Of a stretch of 64,000 bases of DNA, positions 57,986 to 64,000 are shown piece by piece. Position 1 is the stretch's first letter. Each line of letters opens with the position of its first letter. Below the pieces are notes generated by a model. That model did no database searches. It was given only the letters and a program-made list of their open reading frames with translations, and had not been told where the DNA came from. Origin of the DNA: Rodentibacter trehalosifermentans (GTDB taxonomy: Bacteria; Pseudomonadota; Gammaproteobacteria; Enterobacterales; Pasteurellaceae). The DNA is taken from assembly GCF_002000545.1 (NCBI RefSeq), contig NZ_MLHL01000019.1:17523-81522 (forward strand). Direction: 5' to 3'. Position numbers and translations under genes: made by a program.

Positions 57986-60058
57986 TTAAACCGGGCGGAT
58001 GCTCTCTACATCCAAGGTTGCATCAAACTCTTTTTGTAAGAGAAGTAATTTTTTATCTTGTTGAAGTTCGCCACGGGCCTGCTCACAAAGATCTTGATAT
58101 ACCTGTTTGCGAAGTTCCATGGGCGTTATGACCTCACGATCATCGGATTGAATATCAAGCTTTATTTCCTGTCCGTAAAGCTTATCGAGGGCTTCCGTTA
58201 AAACTTTGATATTCCGATCTTGACGTAAATGAGCTTTTCCCGAATGAATCCCAAGTTGAATGGTGTTCTCTGTTTTACCAAGCAAAAAACAATTTAATGC
58301 CAACTCTTTGGCAAAACCTGTGACACCGGAACGCTCGACAATATCCGTCCATTCATCACGGGCTTGAGTGATACCAATAATGCGTAAACGTAACGCCGGT
58401 GTCATATCTTCCAAGATGGCTTGTTTAATATCTGATGGGCGAATAGTCTCCACTTCCTTAGCAAGCTCAGGATTACGCCATTCCCAACGATAGGTTTCCG
58501 CATCAAGCATTTCCTGCTCTTCTTGCGCCAACTCCGCATTATCCTCCACAGAGTTTTCCATCGTCTGAATATTTTTAGGGAGTGGGGGAACAACAGGCTC
58601 TTTTACCGCCGTTTTCTTTGGCGGCGTCATTTCACGCACGGGAAGTGCGGTCATTTTTCTTTCTGTTTTTTGCTCATCAAGAACTTGAATGTGATGCAAT
58701 GTTTCATTCACAGCATCATTCATTTCTTTTTGATGGGATTGTCGCTCATTATCTTCAATTTGATTCAGTTGCTTTAACGCATCTAACGCCGCAAGGCTGG
58801 CAAGATTAAGTGTTTGATTTGAAGAAGAAACGGAACGGGCGGATTCTGCGCCATAATTCGCTTTGATAGTCTGCGACAGCACCGGTACATCAATATAATT
58901 TCCCTGATTTTCAACCGCACTTTTTCCATCGGACGTCGATTGAGATTCAGACAAATTAGATTTCGGCGCTGCCGTTAGAAACTTTGGGTGAAATGCTAAC
59001 GCCCGTAATAATGTCATTTCCGCCCCGACACGATAGTTCGGTGCCACACTCAGCTCTTTTCGACCTGAAACGATTACCTGATAGAAAAACTGAACATCTT
59101 CCGGTGCGATATGTTTTGCAAGAAAGGCAAGGTGTTCATTTTCATTTGCGGTATTTTGCGGCAATAACTGCATTAAGGCAATTTGATGCAATTTTTCCGC
59201 CACTTCAGACAATAAGCTATCCCAATCACCTGCTTTTTCGGCAACCGTCTGAATTGTTTTCATTAAAGCTTCGCCATTGCCTTGGTGTAGGGCGTAAATG
59301 ATGTCAATGGCTTGCGTATCATCCAATAATCCTAACATCGCATTGACCACATTGACCGTAACGTGACGATCCCCCATAGCAATAGCTTGATCCGTAAGAC
59401 TGAGACTATCGCGAATACTCCCCTGCGCCGCTTTTGCCAATTTATCTAAAGCAACCGAGTCAAAAGGGATATTTTCTTGACTTAAAATATGGGCAAGATG
59501 TTGTGAAATTTGCGTTTCATCTAACGCTTTGAGATGAAATTGCATACAGCGGGATAAAATGGTGACCGGCAATTTTTGCGGATCTGTGGTGGCAAGTAAA
59601 AATTTGACATACTCCGGCGGTTCTTCCAAAGTTTTCAGTAACGCATTGAAAGAATGACGTGAAAGCATATGCACTTCATCAATCAAATACACTTTGAAAC
59701 GCCCGACCACCGGTTTATATTGCACGTTATCCAATAATTCCCGGGTATCTTCCACTTTGGTACGGGAAGCCGCATCAATCTCAATCAAATCAATAAATGC
59801 ACCTTGCTCGATGGCTTTACAATTTTCACATTCGCCGCAAGGGTGAGCGGTAATACCGTTTTTAATGCAATTTAACCCTTTGGCAAAAAGGCGTGCGATG
59901 GAGGTTTTTCCCACTCCACGTGTGCCGGAAAAGAGATAGGCGTGATGAAGGCGTTGTTCTTTTAAGCCATTGGAAAGTGCGGTGAGAATATGGCTTTGCC
60001 CCACCACCTCTTCAAAGGTTTGGGGACGCCATTTTCGGGCTAAAACTTGATAGCTCAT
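57986..60058 (-). CDS. dnaX: DNA polymerase III tau subunit (DnaX)
   Basis: Clamp-loader ATPase and replisome organiser. The 690-residue product, starting at MSYQVLARKWRP, has Walker A GTRGVGKTS (about 45-53), the zinc module CGECENC (about 73-79), the DEVHMLSRHSFNALLKTLEEPP Walker B/SRC region, and a long linker before the C-terminal tau-type domain. I saw no A-AAA-AAG slippery site of the E. coli kind in the linker, so a separate gamma product is unproven. Ten bases separate it from the upstream apt stop. Confidence 0.93.
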   Translation of the reverse strand: MSYQVLARKWRPQTFEEVVGQSHILTALSNGLKEQRLHHAYLFSGTRGVGKTSIARLFAKGLNCIKNGITAHPCGECENCKAIEQGAFIDLIEIDAASRTKVEDTRELLDNVQYKPVVGRFKVYLIDEVHMLSRHSFNALLKTLEEPPEYVKFLLATTDPQKLPVTILSRCMQFHLKALDETQISQHLAHILSQENIPFDSVALDKLAKAAQGSIRDSLSLTDQAIAMGDRHVTVNVVNAMLGLLDDTQAIDIIYALHQGNGEALMKTIQTVAEKAGDWDSLLSEVAEKLHQIALMQLLPQNTANENEHLAFLAKHIAPEDVQFFYQVIVSGRKELSVAPNYRVGAEMTLLRALAFHPKFLTAAPKSNLSESQSTSDGKSAVENQGNYIDVPVLSQTIKANYGAESARSVSSSNQTLNLASLAALDALKQLNQIEDNERQSHQKEMNDAVNETLHHIQVLDEQKTERKMTALPVREMTPPKKTAVKEPVVPPLPKNIQTMENSVEDNAELAQEEQEMLDAETYRWEWRNPELAKEVETIRPSDIKQAILEDMTPALRLRIIGITQARDEWTDIVERSGVTGFAKELALNCFLLGKTENTIQLGIHSGKAHLRQDRNIKVLTEALDKLYGQEIKLDIQSDDREVITPMELRKQVYQDLCEQARGELQQDKKLLLLQKEFDATLDVESIRPV

Positions 60059-60068
60059 AAATGATTGT

Positions 60069-60611
60069 TTAATGCCCCTCAAAATTCACTAAGGTGTAGC
60101 AATCCACGCCTAATTCATTCAAGCGTTGTTCGCCGCCAAGCTCAGGCAGATTAATCACAAATGCCGCATGTTTGACTTTTCCGCCTAAACGTTCCACCAA
60201 TTTAACAGTGGCTTCAACGGTACCGCCGGTAGCGAGCAAATCGTCAATAATCAACACGTTATCCCCTTCGGAAACGGCATCCACGTGAATTTCAAGGGTG
60301 TCCTGACCATATTCCAATTGGTAGGATTGTGAAATGGTTTCACGTGGGAGTTTTTTCGGTTTGCGCACTAATTCAAAAGGTAAACCCAATGCAAGGGCAA
60401 CTGGCGCACCAAAAATAAAACCACGGGATTCGGTGCCAAGTACTTTAGTTATTTTTTTATCACGATACTGTGCAACGATTAAATCAATGCTGGCTTTGAA
60501 AGCTTCAGGCACTTCTAATAAGGCTGTAATATCACGGAAAATAATGCCTTCTTTCGGATAATTAGGAATGGATTTGATGGAAGACTTGATAAGTTCGAGT
60601 TTGGTATTCAT
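60069..60611 (-). CDS. apt: Adenine phosphoribosyltransferase
   Basis: Salvages adenine to AMP with PRPP. The 180-residue protein has the [13 protein letters not shown]-terminal segment, [16 protein letters not shown], and the PRPP-binding [13 protein letters not shown] (about 123-135). ATG 60611 gives the usual length. Cotranscribed with dnaX, as in E. coli and Haemophilus. Confidence 0.96.
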   Translation of the reverse strand: MNTKLELIKSSIKSIPNYPKEGIIFRDITALLEVPEAFKASIDLIVAQYRDKKITKVLGTESRGFIFGAPVALALGLPFELVRKPKKLPRETISQSYQLEYGQDTLEIHVDAVSEGDNVLIIDDLLATGGTVEATVKLVERLGGKVKHAAFVINLPELGGEQRLNELGVDCYTLVNFEGH

Positions 60612-60775
60612 AAATAAGCTCAATAAAGTAAGGAAAGTTCAATATTTTGGGTGGCTATTCTAGCATAAAAAATGAGGAAAAATGGAAGATCCCAGAAAAT
60701 TATGGAAGCTGATTAGCGAGCTAATTCATTGCCAGTTGAAAGTCCCTCCTAGTTACCAATATACATTTCCTATCA

Positions 60776-61270
60776 TTAATCACCAAATAAGTCGTAGTCA
60801 TGATTTTCCACCTTACCACAATATTCACTGCCTCGGTCGGTGAGAATACGTAATAACATTGGTAAGCCTTGACTTGCAAAGTAAAGCTGCACTTTATCAT
60901 TCAGCATATCTGCGGCGGTGATAGCGGTCTTCATCGTATATAATTTTGCAAGGTTTGCTGATAAATTCGCCTAACACCTTTAAGATTGTCCACATAGAAC
61001 GAACCTTGAGCCCCCAGATAGAGCCGAGATAGATTGTTTCAATTTCGTCACGACCTTATCCTATTTCTTACGCTCTAAGGCTTGAATTTGGGATTCATTG
61101 AAAATACCCCCTCGCTCTGCAACAAGTTTTTCAAGTGCTGTCAATCTCTGTTTAATATTAGCTAGGTTGTGTCTCAACCAAATTGAGCGAACACCGCTTA
61201 CGAACACAAAAATGCTTTGTTTGCATCGTTCATTATTGATCCGAACCTGCCCAAACGCCAGTTTATCCAA
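60776..61270 (-). pseudogene. IS481-type transposase remnant
   Basis: The 814-bp gap before the adhesin gene holds fragments of one transposase in successive frames on the minus strand. First comes AFGQVR and SGVRSIWLRHNLANIKQRLTA (61061-61270), a helix-turn-helix region. Then come LGAQGSFYVDNLKGV and IYQQT (around 60970-61030), then KTAITAADMLNDKVQLYFA and LPMLLRILTDRGSEYCGK (about 60780-60945), which is the rve catalytic region including its second Asp. It has frameshifts and a small internal deletion and stops early at 60776. No inverted ends recognised. The rest of the gap (60612-60775 and 61271-61368) shows only a likely apt promoter region. Confidence 0.8.
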
Positions 61271-61368
61271 TGCAAACTATACTACTCAAGCCGACATCTC
61301 AACTACTTTTGTACATTCGCTTCATAATATCGAAAAAATCAAAAAAACAGACCGCTCTTTTCATAAAA

Positions 61369-61398
61369 AATCCCCCAAGGATTACTCCTCGGGGGATT
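61369..61398 (-). terminator. Terminator of the adhesin gene
   Basis: On the minus strand, AATCCCCC-G-AGGA, loop GTAA, TCCT-T-GGGGGATT, then TTTTTA. A 12-13-bp stem with one mismatch and a good T run, 28 bp after the stop codon. Confidence 0.88.
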
Positions 61399-61425
61399 GA
61401 TACTAAACTATCACGAAGTCAATCA

Positions 61426-64000
61426 TTAGATGATTGAAATACCTTGTTGGATATACACTTCTTCGCTATTCACTTCACCGGTTGCACCTTTGTAGGTGTA
61501 TTTATCATACACTACACCGTTCTCAACGATATCTGAACCTGTTTTTTCCCAAACATTCCAGTCATTTTTTCCAGTTAAGTTTGTTCCACCGCTATCACGG
61601 AATTCTTTACCATTGACACCATCTCTAGCACCATTGTTCGCTCCATCACCGCCGTTGTTACCAAAGTCAACGGTATCACCCACATCACCTTTGATATAAA
61701 GTTTAGTGGCTGTATCACCGGTTTGCTGTAAATCTTTAAGAGATAAACTCACTTTTTGGTTGCCGGTGCCACCGCTTATTGCGCGCATATCAATGGTTTC
61801 AAAGTTGATCACTTGACTCAATTTGAGATCTAGATTTTGACCTTTTAAGACAATGGTATCATTACCCTCTCCACCATCAATTGCACCATAACCGGTATTC
61901 ACTTGAGTGCCATTGATAATTAACTTGTCATCACCTTCACCAAAGTTAAGCTTCACGTTATCTACCGCTGATTTGGCGATTGTGCCGACAGTCATCTCAT
62001 CGTTACCCGCTCCGAAGTTAAAGGTACCGCCGTAGAGTCCGCCTTTAATGCTCACGGTATCCACATCTTTACCGAAGGTGAACACACCATCGGTGTCGAT
62101 ATTGCCCCCTGTTTCAATGAAGTTATTACCGTCACCGAGATCAAAGGTTTGCTTTTGACCTGCAATAGTACCGATACTACCTTTTACAGAAATAATGTCA
62201 TCACCACTTCCTGAAGTAAAGGAGGTTGCCTTCTTAAGATCTGTACCGCCGGAGGTGCCATAACCCACACGAAGTTCATTATTTCCTTCACCAAGCTCAA
62301 TCGTTTTATTACCATCAAAGTTACCATCTACTTGGATACTATCGTTACCTGCGCCACCGAAGAATTTTGTTGTGGAGGCATTAACAATATCTCCACCAAT
62401 ATAGAGGATATTGGTATCACCCGCTTTATCATCCGCTTGCCCTAGATCAAACGTATAATTTCCAATTTTCAGATCACCTGCGACTGAAATACGGTCATTA
62501 CCTGCGCCCATATCAAATTTTGCACCATACATTGATTGTGCCTCACCTCTGAATTGAACACTGTCGTCACCTGCTCCAGCTGCAAAGCCACCAAAGGTAT
62601 TTGCCTGCGTTGCGCCGAAGGTACCATTGTATACACCCATATTACCGAAGCGATTATAGTCTAAACCAAAGATAATAGTATCGTTACCATCTGTAGTAAC
62701 AAAACCACCATTATCTGCAGTTGTAACTGGTTGACGTGGGAGAACTACAGCTGCATCATCCATACTGCCATTACCATAGGTAATTGGTGCACCGATTTTG
62801 CTACCTTCCGGTCTTGGATCCGGACCTTCCTCAGTATTCATTGTAGCCGTTAAGTTACGTAATACGCTGACTTTTGTTTCAGACACGTTACCCGCAGCAT
62901 CAGTAATACGCAGTTCTAATGCACCCGACACTTTACGATTAAAGTTATTGAGCGTTAGATTGTATTTACCGTCACTATTTGCAATCACTTTATCCGACCA
63001 GTCAGTTTTGCCTGTACCTGTTGCATAACGATATTGAATGGTTGCACCCACTTCAGATAAACCGGTTGGAGCAAAGACGACTTCACCTGTTGTAATATCA
63101 AATTTCTCAACCGACATTTGCTCTACTAAGGTGTCTAAGCGGAAATCAAATGTCGCCTTAGCACCGGCTGAGAGTTCATCACCGTTCTTATCTTCGATGA
63201 CCACTTCATAGCGGTAGTTTGTACTGTAAGTATCATCAAGTACATTAGCACCTTTTGGCGTTAAGACATAATTTAAGCCATCTGAGGTCGTTAAATCTGC
63301 AGTAACATCCGTTTTACTATGTTCGGTGTATGGTGTTGCCGCATCCGAGCTTTCAGAAAGGGTATAACGATACACCTTAACAATTTGACCCGCTGTCGGT
63401 TCCTTATCAAGTGTAAAGCTTAGGCTTGCATCTTTATCATTAGTTAAGCCTGTTGATAAAGATGTCGCGGCTTTCAAGTCGCCCGCACTGCTTACCTCAC
63501 CCACATATTTATCATCATTTTGTGCATAGTAGCTACTATATTCATAAGTGCCATTTTCTAACGGTTCATCGGTTAAATTATCGTTAAGTGCGATAGCCGT
63601 TACCTGTGGAGTTGATGCCGTGTAATCAACGTCTTTCGCTGCAGTACCTTCTGCGTTAGCACCGGTTGCTTTCACTTCATACTCTTTAGTTGAAGCATAG
63701 TCGGTTAATTCACCGGCACCAACAGTGACCGACCAAGAACCATCTTCTGCCGGAGTAACTGTTTTAGTTACAATCGCCGCAGCTGACCCTTTTTCACCAA
63801 TTGTCACCGTAATCTCACCGCTAATATCGCTACTTGTACCTTTAACGATAAAACCTGCCGCTGCTTCAGCCGGGCTGATTTGTGCGTACACATCACCGGT
63901 TGCTGTGCCATCATCAGTTACAGTATCTGCTTGCTTATCACCAGCTATTTCTGTGATGTCGATTTTTGGCGTTTCTGCAATAGGATCAACTTTCGATGTA
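61426..64000 (-). CDS. Large secreted adhesin/biofilm protein, C-terminal part (5' end beyond window)
   Basis: Open from the window edge to the stop at 61426-61428, so at least 858 codons of a longer gene. An internal GTG at 63891 is not the start, because the same frame continues to 64000. The upstream part holds bacterial Ig-like repeats (DGSWSVTVGAGELTDY; TITVTIGEKG-like strands). The downstream part (about 62690 to 61800) holds many degenerate glycine-Asp repeats of the beta-roll type, such as GAGNDRISV, GEGNNELRVG, GSGDDIISVKG and GEGNDTIVLKG. The C-terminal 120 residues lack these. The protein is acidic and without Cys in the part seen. This architecture fits a calcium-binding type I-secreted adhesin (BapA/LapA-like). 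No uptake signal occurs in it. Confidence 0.8.
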   Translation of the reverse strand, partial: TSKVDPIAETPKIDITEIAGDKQADTVTDDGTATGDVYAQISPAEAAAGFIVKGTSSDISGEITVTIGEKGSAAAIVTKTVTPAEDGSWSVTVGAGELTDYASTKEYEVKATGANAEGTAAKDVDYTASTPQVTAIALNDNLTDEPLENGTYEYSSYYAQNDDKYVGEVSSAGDLKAATSLSTGLTNDKDASLSFTLDKEPTAGQIVKVYRYTLSESSDAATPYTEHSKTDVTADLTTSDGLNYVLTPKGANVLDDTYSTNYRYEVVIEDKNGDELSAGAKATFDFRLDTLVEQMSVEKFDITTGEVVFAPTGLSEVGATIQYRYATGTGKTDWSDKVIANSDGKYNLTLNNFNRKVSGALELRITDAAGNVSETKVSVLRNLTATMNTEEGPDPRPEGSKIGAPITYGNGSMDDAAVVLPRQPVTTADNGGFVTTDGNDTIIFGLDYNRFGNMGVYNGTFGATQANTFGGFAAGAGDDSVQFRGEAQSMYGAKFDMGAGNDRISVAGDLKIGNYTFDLGQADDKAGDTNILYIGGDIVNASTTKFFGGAGNDSIQVDGNFDGNKTIELGEGNNELRVGYGTSGGTDLKKATSFTSGSGDDIISVKGSIGTIAGQKQTFDLGDGNNFIETGGNIDTDGVFTFGKDVDTVSIKGGLYGGTFNFGAGNDEMTVGTIAKSAVDNVKLNFGEGDDKLIINGTQVNTGYGAIDGGEGNDTIVLKGQNLDLKLSQVINFETIDMRAISGGTGNQKVSLSLKDLQQTGDTATKLYIKGDVGDTVDFGNNGGDGANNGARDGVNGKEFRDSGGTNLTGKNDWNVWEKTGSDIVENGVVYDKYTYKGATGEVNSEEVYIQQGISII

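Noticed and set aside
57986..60058. Search for a programmed -1 frameshift in dnaX
   Set aside because: A-rich stretches (CAA AAA ACA, GAT AAA AAA TTA) exist, but none is an A-AAA-AAG type site in the correct frame, so I do not claim a gamma product.

Overview
The window is a chromosomal segment of a Pasteurellaceae bacterium of the Hin subclade. The main evidence is the DNA uptake signal core AAGTGCGGT/ACCGCACTT, which recurs on both strands, often as inverted pairs that double as transcription terminators. Gene content and local order (comEC-msbA-lpxK-ycaR-kdsB, serC-hisC, a TIGR01619 gene with xthA and an RluA-type synthase, sapABCDF) resemble Haemophilus and its relatives. The genus (Haemophilus, Aggregatibacter, Rodentibacter, Pasteurella or another) cannot be fixed from the sequence alone.

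Layout. 0-3.4 kb: end of dsbC, then prfB with its programmed +1 frameshift, then lysS. 3.4-11.5 kb: a minus-strand cluster for DNA uptake and envelope synthesis, comEC-msbA-lpxK-ycaR-kdsB-uvrC. 11.7-16 kb: dksA, then a probable PQQ pair made of a soluble periplasmic PQQ glucose dehydrogenase and a TonB receptor resembling the E. coli PQQ importer YncD/PqqU. 16-23.3 kb: core genes pcnB (probable AUU start), folK, yeeX, serC, hisC, tpx, serS and ydcH. 23.4-29.4 kb: an accessory block with an XRE regulator divergent from a malic/malolactic enzyme and an AEC transporter, then a LysR regulator, an arginase-family enzyme with an altered metal site, and an azoreductase gene broken by a stop codon. 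29.4-36.1 kb: a MITE-like repeat, membrane transport genes, a second partial repeat, xthA with neighbours, and cardiolipin synthase. 36.2-42.2 kb: a complete ferric-hydroxamate system, fhuCDBA. 42.2-46.1 kb: ycjF and ycjX separated by an inverted ybjX, with a toxin-antitoxin pair joined to the start of ycjX. 46.2-51.7 kb: the sapABCDF peptide transporter. 51.7-57 kb: a BASS transporter, a Fic protein lacking the catalytic histidine and coupled to sppA, the second MITE-like copy, ydjA, and a decayed Slam gene. 57-60.6 kb: yedI, dnaX, apt. 60.6-64 kb: an IS481-type transposase remnant and the 3' part of a very large secreted adhesin that runs off the window.

Taken together, the accessory genes suit a host-associated scavenger. 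It appears to import what it does not make (PQQ, hydroxamate siderophores, malate, peptides), and several surface or accessory genes are decaying (slam, azoR, the transposase). The items I consider most worth following up are the gdhB-pqqU pair, the MITE-like element family with its possible target duplication over an uptake sequence, the toxin-antitoxin pair coupled to ycjX, and the Fic variant.
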